A stretch of 64,000 bases of DNA from JANQPA01 sp964548175 (GCA_964548175.1 CAZJQS010000009.1:1-64000), one strand, 5' to 3'; numbered from the stretch's first letter, positions 45,701-54,289 are shown. The notes: generated by a model from the sequence alone, not told the origin. Numbers and translations: made by a program.

Positions 45701-48396
45701 CCGGCTATCCATGGTTTGAGGATGATGAAGCAGGCCGAAGAGCAGCAGCCATGTTGAATTTTGTCTCTGACAAACCGGCGTACCTGGTAGGCGAAGAAGT
45801 GACCCTCAGCATTCCTACAGGAGAATCCGGAAGAGCTTTAATCACCCTTGAAAACGGCGCCTCTGTAGTCGATCAATACTGGCTTGAAGTTGAAAAGGGC
45901 GAAACGCAATTCACCTTCAAGGCTGATGACCGCATGTCTCCCAACGTTTATGCGCATGTATCGCTATTGCAGCCACATGCCCAGACCGAAAACGACCTGC
46001 CTATCCGGATGTATGGCGTTATTCCGATAAAAGTAGACGATCCGGGCACCTACATCAAGCCTGTTCTGGATATGCCGGAGGAGTTAAAGCCTGAGGAAAA
46101 ATTCACCGTTCAGGTCTCCGAAAGTGACGGCCGGCCTATGGCGTACACCATCGCGGTGGTGGATGAGGGATTGTTAGGCCTGACCAGGTTCCGGACCCCG
46201 GACCCCCATGCCAGTTTCTACGCCCGGGAAGCCCTGGGCGTGCGCACCTGGGATGTTTACGATCATGTACTGGGCGCTTTCGGCAGTCAGATGAACCGCA
46301 TTCTGAGCATAGGCGGAGATGCGGAAGTCTCTCCTCCGGAGGAAGATACCGACGCTAATCGTTTTGAGCCGGTGGTCATGCATCTGGGACCTTTTTATCT
46401 GGAAAAAGGCAAAAAAGCCAAACATGAAATCACCATGCCGAATTACGTCGGCGCCGTACGTACTATGGTTGTAGCTTCCAGCGGCAGCGCTTATGGCCAT
46501 GCCGAAAAAACTACTCCGGTAAGAAAGCCGCTGATGGTTTTGGCTACATTACCTCGCGTCCTAGGCCCGGGAGAAAGCCTCAAACTGCCGGTCAATGTGT
46601 TTACTACCGGAAACAAGGTCAAAACGGTAACCATAGAAGTGGAAGAGTCCAGCGGTCTGGCTTCCATTACCGGAGAATCTTCTCAGACCGTTACGATGAA
46701 CCAGCCAGGACAGCAGCTGATCAATTTTGACGTGCAGGTAGATGAAAATATCGGAATAGCTAAATTCTCCATTCTGGCCAGAGGAGGAGGAGAAACCGCC
46801 CGCCAGGAGATAGAGATCCAGGTGCGGAATCCGAATCCTTACGTCACCGATCTTCAGGCTAAGGTGCTGGATCCCGGCCAATCCTGGGAAGGACGTATCC
46901 GGGCCCTCGGCATGCCGGGCACCAACGAGGGGGTGCTGGAAGTATCCACCATTCCACCGCTCAACCTCGACAAGCGCCTGGATTTCTTGCTGGAATATCC
47001 ATACGGCTGTGTCGAACAAACCATCTCCGCCGGTTTTCCACAACTATACGTCAACCGGCTCATTCAATTGTCTGACGAGCAGTTGAAAAAACAACAAAAT
47101 AACGTCATCGCCACGATCGACCGGATGCGACAATTCCAGACCAGCCAGGGGGGCTTTGCTTACTGGCCCGGCGGCAACCAGCCGAACCAGTGGGGCACCA
47201 ATTATGCCGGTCATTTTCTTTTGGAGGCCAAAAACCAGGGTTATACCGTTCCGGTGGGACTACTGAACAAATGGATCGACTTCCAGCGCAATGCCGCCAA
47301 ACTCTGGCGCGCCGACATGGAGGAATACGGTTTTTACAACCTTCAAAGCAACCAGTTGAATCAGGCTTACCGCTTATACACTCTTGCCCTGGCAGGCAAG
47401 CCTGAGCAATCCGCCATGAACCGCATGCTGGAAATGGCCAACCTGTCGCTGCAAGCCAAATGGCGCCTGGCCGCAGCTTATGCCGTTATGGGGAAAACAG
47501 AAGTCGCACAACGGCTGGTCAACGGCTTAACTACGCAAGTGGACGACTATCGCGAGCTGGGAAGCACCTACGGATCCGACGTACGAGATCAGGCTATGAT
47601 CCTGGAAACCTTGCTGCTGCTCGGACAACGCGAGCAGGCCGCCAACGTAGTCCGGGCAATCTCGGATCTTATGTCCACTGACCGCTGGTATAGCACGCAA
47701 AGCACTGCTTATTCCTTGCTGGCGGTTTGTAAGTTCATAGGCGAGGGAGATGCGTTAGCGCCTATGCGCTTTGCCTACCAGGTCGGGAATGAAGCGATGA
47801 AAGATGCCGGTTCGTCCGACTTCCCCATGATGCAGATCAACATGCCGGTAGAGCGGAGAAATGGAGATCGGGTGACGATCAAAAACAACGGTGGCGCCCC
47901 TATGTTTGTCCGGCTGATCCAGAGAGGACAACCCCTAACCGGTCAGGAAACAGCTGCCGCTAATGACCTTCAGATCGCCGTTACGTATAAAAACGCCAAT
48001 GGAAGCCTGCTTGACCCCGGTAATATCCCCCAAGGGACCGACTTCTACGCTGAGGTGCGCGTGACGCATCCCGGTACCCGCCCCATGTATTTCGAAGAAA
48101 TGGTCGTCAACCAGATCTTCCCTTCCGGCTGGGAGATCATCAACACCCGGCTGACCGACTTCCAGGAAGTCGAACAGGGTGATCGGGCGGAATACCGTGA
48201 TATTCGCGACGATCGGGTGAATACGTTTTTTGATATCCGTCAGAATACCTCCCGTGTTTATCGGGTGCAATTGAACGCCGCTTACCAGGGACGCTTCTAC
48301 CTGCCGGCAGTCTCTTGCGAGGCCATGTATGATAAGACCATCAACGCGCGAAGACCCGGCCAGTGGGTGGAGGTGGCAGGACCTGGAAGTATTTGA
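42781..48396 (+). CDS. Alpha-2-macroglobulin family lipoprotein
   Basis: A very large (1871-residue) surface or periplasmic lipoprotein. The signal peptide has the lipobox LFLFSC; the start may be either the first Met or the one at residue 9 (42805). An Ig-like N-terminal domain (TSGTISKSSPVVINFTQAI) is followed by macroglobulin domains (GVWRPGDSIYLNFMLEKSDG is the MG2 hallmark). The alpha-2-macroglobulin domain (YTIAVVDEGLLGLTRF) comes next, and a thioester domain with an intact YPYGCVEQT motif (Cys1410 to Gln1413). Such proteins trap proteases covalently. The PbpC penicillin-binding protein that often accompanies them is absent here. It is followed by a 22-bp hairpin. Confidence 0.95.
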   Translation: MITPKLSNMFNRIALFQKTSLFLCLLLFLFSCQKKQSRNQLPAEINNYVYGFTSGTISKSSPVVINFTQAIADETGLQSSPDASILSFTPEASGVLSWEDARTLRFDPDPSFETGTAYTAKVNLQKLISGLPKNARSFEFSFRTREQFFEVVTVGLETPNPQQLSNQVFSGRIVTADQASPEEVEAVLTASQQNDNLPIEWEHYPEQNEHQFSIKNIKRADQASAVQLKWEGQKMGVKLSGKETFEVPALGDFKVMNVESFQSPEQYISIRFSDPLKQDQNLNGLISVGNNSDNLRYIIEGQEVRVFPGSRLEGRLNVSINGAVRNVLNSRMGNDSRWEVLFQSIRPQLRLAGSGVILPNSDGLYFPFEAIGLNAVDVEIFKIYNNNILQFLQSNQLSGSSSLYQVGRIILQKSIPLRTLNPQGEAGKWTRYALDLGELIEEDPQAIYQVRIGFQPAYTNLNCSEGNIAEYMTPVEPQADQDGEQISMMDNWYGIAGYYEGYRWPQREDPCYTAYYNSDQFVSRNVVASNLGIIAKGSDSKNFFVVVSDLRTTLPRANAKVSFYDYQQQLLKEATTNSQGIAEVQLDRAPFVVVADHEADKGYLRLQDGDALSMSRFDISGAVTQKGLKGFLYAERGVWRPGDSIYLNFMLEKSDGALPANYPISLELVDPRGQVQEQLTTSQNVNALYPLRLKTAADAPTGSWLARIKAGGATFIKRLQVETIQPNRIAVELDFGKEELSAADEPLAFNLNAQWLHGAPASGLKAQVDVQLNAVNTTFQKYPSFEFDDPARRMNTVSKTIFDGTLDNSGSARIQNSLYSSNTAPGKLSATFRTRVFEKGGTFSTDVQSMPYLPYQRFTGIAIPENKYGEKRLDMGRDQSVQFALVDDNGNPVANRTLSVGLYRVEWRWWWDSDDDNISRFNSSSHFNAEETITLTTNNQGEANWNVRVDDWGRYLIRVCDEEGGHCSGDFFYAGYPWFEDDEAGRRAAAMLNFVSDKPAYLVGEEVTLSIPTGESGRALITLENGASVVDQYWLEVEKGETQFTFKADDRMSPNVYAHVSLLQPHAQTENDLPIRMYGVIPIKVDDPGTYIKPVLDMPEELKPEEKFTVQVSESDGRPMAYTIAVVDEGLLGLTRFRTPDPHASFYAREALGVRTWDVYDHVLGAFGSQMNRILSIGGDAEVSPPEEDTDANRFEPVVMHLGPFYLEKGKKAKHEITMPNYVGAVRTMVVASSGSAYGHAEKTTPVRKPLMVLATLPRVLGPGESLKLPVNVFTTGNKVKTVTIEVEESSGLASITGESSQTVTMNQPGQQLINFDVQVDENIGIAKFSILARGGGETARQEIEIQVRNPNPYVTDLQAKVLDPGQSWEGRIRALGMPGTNEGVLEVSTIPPLNLDKRLDFLLEYPYGCVEQTISAGFPQLYVNRLIQLSDEQLKKQQNNVIATIDRMRQFQTSQGGFAYWPGGNQPNQWGTNYAGHFLLEAKNQGYTVPVGLLNKWIDFQRNAAKLWRADMEEYGFYNLQSNQLNQAYRLYTLALAGKPEQSAMNRMLEMANLSLQAKWRLAAAYAVMGKTEVAQRLVNGLTTQVDDYRELGSTYGSDVRDQAMILETLLLLGQREQAANVVRAISDLMSTDRWYSTQSTAYSLLAVCKFIGEGDALAPMRFAYQVGNEAMKDAGSSDFPMMQINMPVERRNGDRVTIKNNGGAPMFVRLIQRGQPLTGQETAAANDLQIAVTYKNANGSLLDPGNIPQGTDFYAEVRVTHPGTRPMYFEEMVVNQIFPSGWEIINTRLTDFQEVEQGDRAEYRDIRDDRVNTFFDIRQNTSRVYRVQLNAAYQGRFYLPAVSCEAMYDKTINARRPGQWVEVAGPGSI

Positions 48397-48399
48397 TTA

Positions 48400-48455
48400 G
48401 TTGATAGTTGTTTGTTGATAGGGACAGGTTCCACTATCAACAAACAACTATCAAC
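48400..48455 (+). terminator. 22-bp perfect hairpin after A2M gene
   Basis: A perfect stem (48400-48421 with 48434-48455) built from TTGATAGTTGTTTGTTGATAG, with a 12-nt loop. It starts 4 bp after the stop codon of the macroglobulin gene. Confidence 0.7.
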
Positions 48456-48470
48456 CAATAAGCAACCTCC

Positions 48471-49103
48471 ATGATAAAACGCCCAACTTTCCTTTCAGGG
48501 TTTCTCCTCTTGGCATTCACCGCTACCTCCTGTTTCACGCCCATCAACAGCAGCTTTGAGCGGGCGGGATCGTTGAAGAAAAAAGAGGTGGAATTCAGTG
48601 GTAGTCTGGACGGCAACTACGTCAGTGTACAGGATCGATTCGGCACGACGAATCTGGGTTTAAGGGGAGGATACGGCATTGCTAACTGGCTGGATGCCAA
48701 GTTGCAATACCGGATGCAGCTGAATGATGAAGAAAACGTCAGCATACAACATTTGAGTTTTTACCCCAAAGCTACGCTTATCAGTGAGCGACTGGCTGTG
48801 GCGCCTGAGGTAGGCGCCTACATTTTTGGCGGTAGCGGAGGTTCGGAAGTGACCTTCGTTTTCAGTCCGAGGCTTTGGTATTCTATTCCTTTGAGTGAGA
48901 CTTTCGAAATGACTTTAAGCAGCAAGTTTGTTTTTTTTCTCGATGGCAATCCGGAAGAATTGTGGGGGTTTAATGTAGGATGGAATATTTTCGGGAAAAA
49001 CAAACTGGAAAGCTTTCGTCCGGAGCTGGGTATGATGGTTTTGCCGGGAGAGTCCCCTGCATTGCTGACAATTGGTGTGGCGTATGTAAGAATTTTTGAG
49101 TGA
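48471..49103 (+). CDS. Outer-membrane barrel-like lipoprotein
   Basis: This 210-residue protein has a lipoprotein signal (FTATSC, Cys at about residue 21) and a beta-rich body: KKEVEFSGSLDGNYV, NLGLRGGYGIANWLDAKLQ, FSPRLWYSIPLSETFEMTL, and a C-terminus VAYVRIFE. It looks like a small outer-membrane barrel. No family name is assigned and the function is unknown. Confidence 0.7.
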   Translation: MIKRPTFLSGFLLLAFTATSCFTPINSSFERAGSLKKKEVEFSGSLDGNYVSVQDRFGTTNLGLRGGYGIANWLDAKLQYRMQLNDEENVSIQHLSFYPKATLISERLAVAPEVGAYIFGGSGGSEVTFVFSPRLWYSIPLSETFEMTLSSKFVFFLDGNPEELWGFNVGWNIFGKNKLESFRPELGMMVLPGESPALLTIGVAYVRIFE

Positions 49104-49123
49104 ATGCGTTATCTATTTATTGA

Positions 49124-49165
49124 GCGGATTTCGCGGATTAGTTTTGCACGCGGATTTCGCGGATT
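49124..49165 (+). repeat. Two copies of GCGGATTTCGCGGATT
   Basis: Exact 16-bp copies at 49124-49139 and 49150-49165 in the gap before the serine hydrolase gene. Each copy is itself nearly a repeat of GCGGATT. The role is unknown. Confidence 0.7.
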
Positions 49166-49185
49166 GAGCAGATAAAACCATTCTT

Positions 49186-50856
49186 ATGCATATTAGACCG
49201 TTCTTTTTTTGGCTATCGATCATCCTTTTTTCCCATACGCTACCCGCGCAGCAATTTGACCTGGAAGCCTTAAAAAAGCTGATGGACGAAGCCGATATCC
49301 CCGGCATGAGCGTAGCCACCTTTAAGGGAGACAAGCTCTCTTTTTTCGAATTAGGCTATAAAAACATTAAAACCCTGGAAGAAGTCGAAAGTAATACCGT
49401 TTTCCAGGCTGCTTCCCTGACCAAGGTTATTATAGCCACCTTGTGTCTGCAATTGTACGAAGAACAAAAGATCAACCTCAGCGAACCTCTGTGGAGGACA
49501 GTCCCCTACCCCAAGTTGGAGGACCAAAGAGACGCCCGGAAGATCACGGCCCGGATGGTGCTCAGTCATACCACCGGCTTACCTAACTGGGGCGGCAATA
49601 AACTAACGTTCAGGAACAAGCCGGGAACCCGATGGGGCTATTCCGGCGAAGCTTTCGTCTGGTTGGGATTGGTCCTGGAAAAAATCAGCCAACGATCATT
49701 GGAAGAACTGGCTCAGGAACGCATTTTCGGGCCGCTGGAGATGACCGGAAGCCGGCTGGTTTGGGATGATGGTTTGACGGAACGGGTTTCCAAAGCTTAC
49801 AATGATGTTGAAATAGAAGAACCTTTTGACCGGTTTGAGCGCGTTAACGCCGCGGCCAGCCTGTGGACGACCGCCCGGGATTATGCGGTATTCATGCAGG
49901 CTTTAATAAATGCGAAAATACTGCGGTACACCAGCATGGGTTTGATGTTCAACCCAAGAGCAGATATTGAGGACACCGATGGCCAGCTCAAATGGGGATA
50001 TGGCATCGGGCTTGAGCTGGTAGACGGCAAGAAAGCCATATGGCATTGGGGAGACAACCGCCTGTTTCGTTGTTTTGTGTTTGCCTATCCGGACACGAAG
50101 GAAGGTTTTGTCTACTTCACCAATAGCGAGAACGGCTTGTCAATTTTAGGCGCCATGCTTCAAATGGGCTACCCTGGTCCGCATCCGCTGGTCGATTGGC
50201 TAAACTACCCGCTATATGACAGTCCGGGCCAAAAAGCCCGGAAAGAAATGAAACTGGCTTTTTTATACAAAGACAGCACGCAAGCATTACAGATCCTGGA
50301 GGAAGCCAGTCGCCAATACGAGCCTGAGCAGCTCTATGAGGTAGGCATGAGCACTTATCACTTGCTGATGAAGGAAAAAAAGGCGGAGACGACGCTTCCC
50401 ATGCTCCGTTTTTTCCTGAAAAAAGAGCCTGCTAACGCGAATTTGTGGAAAGCCTATGCCAGTGCTCTTGCCCATTTGCACCGGTATGGAGCGGCCCGGG
50501 AGGCCTACAAGCGCGTTATTGCCGCGGATCCGGACAGTTATTATGAGATCAAGAACAAGTTTCGCTGGTTGGAGGAAGGGATGAAATCGGTAAGAGAAAA
50601 AAAGACGGTGACCAATCTTCAGGATTACGTTGGCCAATATCATGAGCTGAAGATTTCTTTGGAGGATGGGCAATTGTATGTTACTGCTAAAGACCGTAAG
50701 GCGCCCGTTCGCCTTATCCCCCTGGATGAGCAGATCTTTGACCTCGATGACCAGGTGATTTACCGGTACAAGTTTGAGTTGACACCAGATAAGCGAATAG
50801 AGGGCGTGGTGGTGTATGATATTGATGGGGGGATTAGTTATTATCCGCGGGAGTAG
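49186..50856 (+). CDS. Beta-lactamase-family serine hydrolase
   Basis: This 556-residue exported protein has a signal peptide (residues 1-21) and a class C/esterase-type beta-lactamase fold. The nucleophile motif is SLTK (about residue 78), the Tyr motif is YSG in RWGYSGEAF (canonical Tyr-x-Asn lacks its Asn here), and the third motif is HWG in AIWHWGDNR. The second half (about 355-475) has TPR-like helical repeats (LWKAYASALAHLHRYGAAREAY) and ends in a small beta-rich domain (about 480-556). Substrates of such enzymes range from peptides to esters and cannot be predicted. Confidence 0.85.
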   Translation: MHIRPFFFWLSIILFSHTLPAQQFDLEALKKLMDEADIPGMSVATFKGDKLSFFELGYKNIKTLEEVESNTVFQAASLTKVIIATLCLQLYEEQKINLSEPLWRTVPYPKLEDQRDARKITARMVLSHTTGLPNWGGNKLTFRNKPGTRWGYSGEAFVWLGLVLEKISQRSLEELAQERIFGPLEMTGSRLVWDDGLTERVSKAYNDVEIEEPFDRFERVNAAASLWTTARDYAVFMQALINAKILRYTSMGLMFNPRADIEDTDGQLKWGYGIGLELVDGKKAIWHWGDNRLFRCFVFAYPDTKEGFVYFTNSENGLSILGAMLQMGYPGPHPLVDWLNYPLYDSPGQKARKEMKLAFLYKDSTQALQILEEASRQYEPEQLYEVGMSTYHLLMKEKKAETTLPMLRFFLKKEPANANLWKAYASALAHLHRYGAAREAYKRVIAADPDSYYEIKNKFRWLEEGMKSVREKKTVTNLQDYVGQYHELKISLEDGQLYVTAKDRKAPVRLIPLDEQIFDLDDQVIYRYKFELTPDKRIEGVVVYDIDGGISYYPRE

Positions 50857-50925
50857 AGGTCCCGTTAGGCACTTGAATAGTGGTATTTTAATCTGGGCAA
50901 TCACTTTACAAGGCCAGATCGCTGA

Positions 50926-51117
50926 GGAATTAACCCCGAGGCGCCTTACTGCTGGGCTGTGCTTACCGTACTTACTGCAGAGGAAATTTATTTGAAAATG
51001 CTGAAAAGGCAGCCGATAGAACTCTCGAATATCCCTCTCAAGCATTTAGCCTCCTATCTGGGAATTACTCCTAAAAGATTAAGCCGAATCCGGAAAAAAA
51101 ACGAAAACTTGACATAG
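50926..51117 (+). pseudogene. Crp/Fnr-family regulator remnant (C-terminal HTH)
   Basis: An open stretch of 63 codons ends with a helix-turn-helix typical of Bacteroidota Crp/Fnr proteins: LTAEEIYLKMLKRQPIEL, then NIPLKHLASYLGITPKRLSR, then IRKKNENLT and stop. The cAMP-binding beta-barrel half is missing, and a TGA lies just upstream in frame (50923-50925). It is most likely the decayed 3' end of a full gene. It occupies most of the 315-bp gap after the serine hydrolase gene. Confidence 0.75.
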
Positions 51118-51171
51118 GTCAAGTCGAATTATTTTCTTCCCGATTAATTTTGCAAAAAAAATACGGGAGCA

Positions 51172-51417
51172 ATGAAAATAATCATCCTATCATTATACGT
51201 AACCTTGTGTTGTGGTGTTGAACTGGTGGCACAATCAAGTTTTGAGCGAAAAGAGTCGTCTATTGATTTGAACGTTTATGATTTCAACATCGTTGCAATA
51301 AGCTGTTATGAGAAATTAGGTTTTTTGAAAACTCAGGAAATACAATTAACCGAATTTAAAGGAGAAATTTGGAAATCAATCAGAATGAATTTAAACATAC
51401 AGCAATTCAAATTTTAA
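51172..51417 (+). pseudogene. Signal peptide joined to GNAT acetyltransferase tail
   Basis: An 81-codon frame whose first about 21 residues look like an export signal (KIIILSLYVTLCCGVELVAQ). The rest carries the C-terminal signature of a GNAT acetyltransferase (LNVYDFNIVAISCYEKLGF, acetyl-CoA helix and following strand). The GNAT core and its P-loop are absent, so no activity is expected. It may be a chimera formed by deletion between two genes. It could be translated, but is best treated as a remnant. Confidence 0.6.
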
Positions 51418-51434
51418 TTTAGCATTGTCGCCTA

Positions 51435-51968
51435 ATGAAAGAGAAGAAAATATACCTGCTTATAGGCCCAAAAGGAAGCGGCAAATCTTATATCGGCAAT
51501 TTGATGGATAAAGCCTTTCAAATAAGGTTCGTCCGCCGGGTAGAGGATTGGGCCAAGACAGTCAAAAAGGATCGAGAAATCGATGATAAAGCATATATAG
51601 AAGAAATTTTTCAAGTAATTGAAAAAGGCGTCAGAAAAGAACTGACAAAGTATGATGATATTGTTTTTGAATCGACAGGGTTGTCAGAATATTTTGATGT
51701 AATGCTTGAAAACCTGCAAAGAGACTTTGATTTAAAGACAATTAGAATAATCGCCCACGATGAATTGTGCCTTTCAAGAGTGCGAACCAGGGATCTATCT
51801 ATTCATGTTGATGTTTCTGATAATCAGGTAAAAAAAATAAATGAACAAGTCAGCGAAAAGGGGTTTATTGCAGCGTTTTCCATAACTAACAATGACAAAA
51901 CTGATTTGGAATTAATTAGGGAGTTGAAAAGAATAATAGGACCGCCTTTCAACAATGTAAAAACGTAA
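51435..51968 (+). CDS. P-loop NTPase, small-molecule-kinase-like
   Basis: This 177-residue cytoplasmic protein has Walker A LLIGPKGSGKSYIGN at residues 8-22 and a plausible Walker B-like DDIVFESTG. The fold resembles AAA_33/nucleoside-kinase-like P-loop proteins; the substrate is unknown. It is markedly more AT-rich than its neighbours and lies after two gene remnants, which suggests recent arrival. Its stop codon overlaps an in-frame ATG of the downstream frame (TAATG), but the likely start of the next gene is 138 bases further on. Confidence 0.75.
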   Translation: MKEKKIYLLIGPKGSGKSYIGNLMDKAFQIRFVRRVEDWAKTVKKDREIDDKAYIEEIFQVIEKGVRKELTKYDDIVFESTGLSEYFDVMLENLQRDFDLKTIRIIAHDELCLSRVRTRDLSIHVDVSDNQVKKINEQVSEKGFIAAFSITNNDKTDLELIRELKRIIGPPFNNVKT

Positions 51969-52105
51969 TGCGCCTTGAAAGGCTCAAATTGAGTATTTTG
52001 CAGCTATCAAAGTTTAGTGCAAGCTGCGAGCCCACAGGAAATTGCTCTGAAATCTGGACTAAGCTTAAACGAAACGGTCGTACGGCACAAAAAGTACTTT
52101 TCTTC

Positions 52106-54181
52106 ATGGCAAAAAAATTGGCCCTTAGTATTCTGGTCAGCATTTCGGGTTGGTCCTTGAACGCCCAGAAGAATCTCGATTCTCTCTACATGCTCTGGCT
52201 CGATCCCACCCAAAGCGACTCTAACCGCGCTGACGCCTACAATGCCTATATCTGGCAGGGTTATCTTTTTTCCAAACCCGACACTGCCGCAGTTTTGGCT
52301 GAAGCGCTCGTTGATTATGCCAAAGAGCAAAACTACTCCAAAGCCGCTGCTCAGGGCTACAATCTGCAAGGCATCGCAAATACCCTTACAGCCGATTACA
52401 CTCTTGCACTGGAATACTATGAAAAGTCGCTCACTATTCAGGAAGCGATCGGAGATAAGAACGGTGCTGCGAATTGCCTGAACAATATGGGCAACATTCA
52501 CCTTTACCAAGGCAATTACCCTCTTGCCCTGGAGTACTACGAACAGTCACTCGCGATTCGGGAAGCGATCGGTGATAAAAAGGGCATTGCATCCAGCCTG
52601 GTCAATATTGGCGCCCTTTACCAAAATCGGGGCAATTATCCTCGCGCCTTGGAATACTACCAAAAAACGCTGGCAATTCGTCAAGAAATCGGAGATACCC
52701 AGGGCCTCTCCACCAGCTTGAACAATATCGGCGTTATTTACGAGAGTCAGGGCAATTATTCCCGCGCCCTGGAGTACTACCAAAGGTCGCTCGCCATTGA
52801 AGAAGAAACCGGGAACAATCAAGGCCTCGCCTATTCCTTGGGTAACATCGGTGTCATCTACCAAAGCCAGGGCAATTACTCCCGCGCCCTGGAGTACTAC
52901 CAAAGGTCGCTCGCCATTGAAGAAGAAACCGGGAACAATCAAGGCCTCGCCTATTCCTTGGGTAACATCGGTGTCATCTACCAAAGCCAGGGCAATTACT
53001 CCCGCGCCCTGGAATACTACCAAAAGTCGCTCGCGATTCAGGAAGCGATCGGCAATAAACAGGGCATCGCCTCTAGCCTTAGCAATATCGGCAGCCTTTA
53101 CCGGGAACAAGGCAACTACTCGCGAGCTCTGGACCGTTGCCGGAAAGGACTGGCATTGGCCGAAGAAATCGGCTATTTAGAAGAGCAAAAATCCTCCTGC
53201 CAATGCCTGTATGACGCCTATAAAGATTTGGGTAAAGGCAACGAAGCTTTGGTGTATTTGGAGAAAATGCGCATAGTGGAAGACAGCCTGTATAGCAAGG
53301 AAACCGCTAAAAAGCTGGAGCAAATGGAGTTTGCCAAGGTATTGTATCAGGACAGCATTACCAAAGCCGAAGAAGCCCGACTGATGCAAGAAGCCCATCA
53401 GGCGGAAGTGCGAAAGAAAAACCAAACCCGCAATGTGCTTATTGGGGCTACCCTGCTTTTTCTAGTATTGACAGGTGGGTTATACAACCGCTGGCGTTTT
53501 GTGCGCAAGTCGCGCGATATCATTTCCAGGGAACGGAACCGTTCCGAAGACCTTCTGCTCAACATCCTGCCTGCGGAAATCGCCGAAGAACTCAAAGCAA
53601 AAGGCCGGGCCGAAGCACGCAATTTTGATATGGTGAGCATCCTTTTCACCGATTTCAAAGGATTTACCGAGCAAAGCGCCAAACTGAGCCCAACAGAGCT
53701 GGTAAACGAAATAAATCATTGCTTTGAGGCTTTTGACGGCATCATGGAAAAGTATGGAATTGAGAAGATAAAAACCATAGGCGATGCCTATATGGCCGCA
53801 GGCGGTTTGCCCATGCCCACGGATGACTCGGTGAAAAATACGGTTTTGGCCGCGTTGGAGATGCAACATTTCATTGCCTCCCGCAAAGCCGAAAATGAAG
53901 CTGCCGGACGCCTCGCCTTCGAAATGCGCGTAGGCATCCACACCGGTCCGGTAGTCGCGGGCATTGTAGGCGTTAAAAAATTCCAGTACGACATTTGGGG
54001 CGATACGGTAAATATGGCCAGCCGCATGGAAAGCAACAGCGAAGTAGGACAAGTGAACATTAGCCAACCTACCTATGAGTTGTTGAAAGACGACCCGCAA
54101 TTTGTTTTTCAAAACCGGGGGAAGATTGAGGCAAAAGGAAAAGGAAAAATTGAAATGTACTTCGTTAGATTAACGAAGTAA
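52106..54181 (+). CDS. TPR repeat adenylate cyclase (class III)
   Basis: A 691-residue protein from the ATG at 52106, where a signal peptide begins (AKKLALSILVSISGWSLNAQ); upstream in-frame sequence to 51968 looks untranslated. About eight TPRs of 40 residues follow (GNYSRALEYYQRSLAIEEETG type), then a coiled coil, one membrane helix (VLIGATLLFLVLTGGLY), a short linker and a class III cyclase domain. The cyclase domain has ILFTDFKGFTEQS (metal Asp), KIKTIGDAYMAAGG and YDIWGDTVNMASRMES. Lys and Asp at the base-selecting sites favour ATP over GTP, so cAMP is the likely product. The TPR part would be periplasmic and the cyclase cytosolic. Confidence 0.88.
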   Translation: MAKKLALSILVSISGWSLNAQKNLDSLYMLWLDPTQSDSNRADAYNAYIWQGYLFSKPDTAAVLAEALVDYAKEQNYSKAAAQGYNLQGIANTLTADYTLALEYYEKSLTIQEAIGDKNGAANCLNNMGNIHLYQGNYPLALEYYEQSLAIREAIGDKKGIASSLVNIGALYQNRGNYPRALEYYQKTLAIRQEIGDTQGLSTSLNNIGVIYESQGNYSRALEYYQRSLAIEEETGNNQGLAYSLGNIGVIYQSQGNYSRALEYYQRSLAIEEETGNNQGLAYSLGNIGVIYQSQGNYSRALEYYQKSLAIQEAIGNKQGIASSLSNIGSLYREQGNYSRALDRCRKGLALAEEIGYLEEQKSSCQCLYDAYKDLGKGNEALVYLEKMRIVEDSLYSKETAKKLEQMEFAKVLYQDSITKAEEARLMQEAHQAEVRKKNQTRNVLIGATLLFLVLTGGLYNRWRFVRKSRDIISRERNRSEDLLLNILPAEIAEELKAKGRAEARNFDMVSILFTDFKGFTEQSAKLSPTELVNEINHCFEAFDGIMEKYGIEKIKTIGDAYMAAGGLPMPTDDSVKNTVLAALEMQHFIASRKAENEAAGRLAFEMRVGIHTGPVVAGIVGVKKFQYDIWGDTVNMASRMESNSEVGQVNISQPTYELLKDDPQFVFQNRGKIEAKGKGKIEMYFVRLTK
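52760..53013 (+). repeat. Recent 120-bp TPR unit duplication
   Basis: Inside the cyclase gene, 52760-52893 is repeated exactly 120 bp later (52880-53013), a 134-bp identical run. Other TPR units in the gene differ at many positions. The unit length of 40 codons keeps the frame, so copy number can change without loss of function. Confidence 0.85.
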
Positions 54182-54289
54182 CCACGGTCATTCTTACAAA
54201 CAACCGCAGTTATGACTAACTAAGATGCCCAATCTGCTTCAGCAAAGAGAAGTGCTCGATTTATGCTTTCATGGTTTGCCGCTTTACCC

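Noticed and set aside
51968..52105. N-terminal extension of the cyclase gene
   Set aside because: The in-frame sequence before 52106 is not family-like and a clear signal peptide starts at the later ATG.
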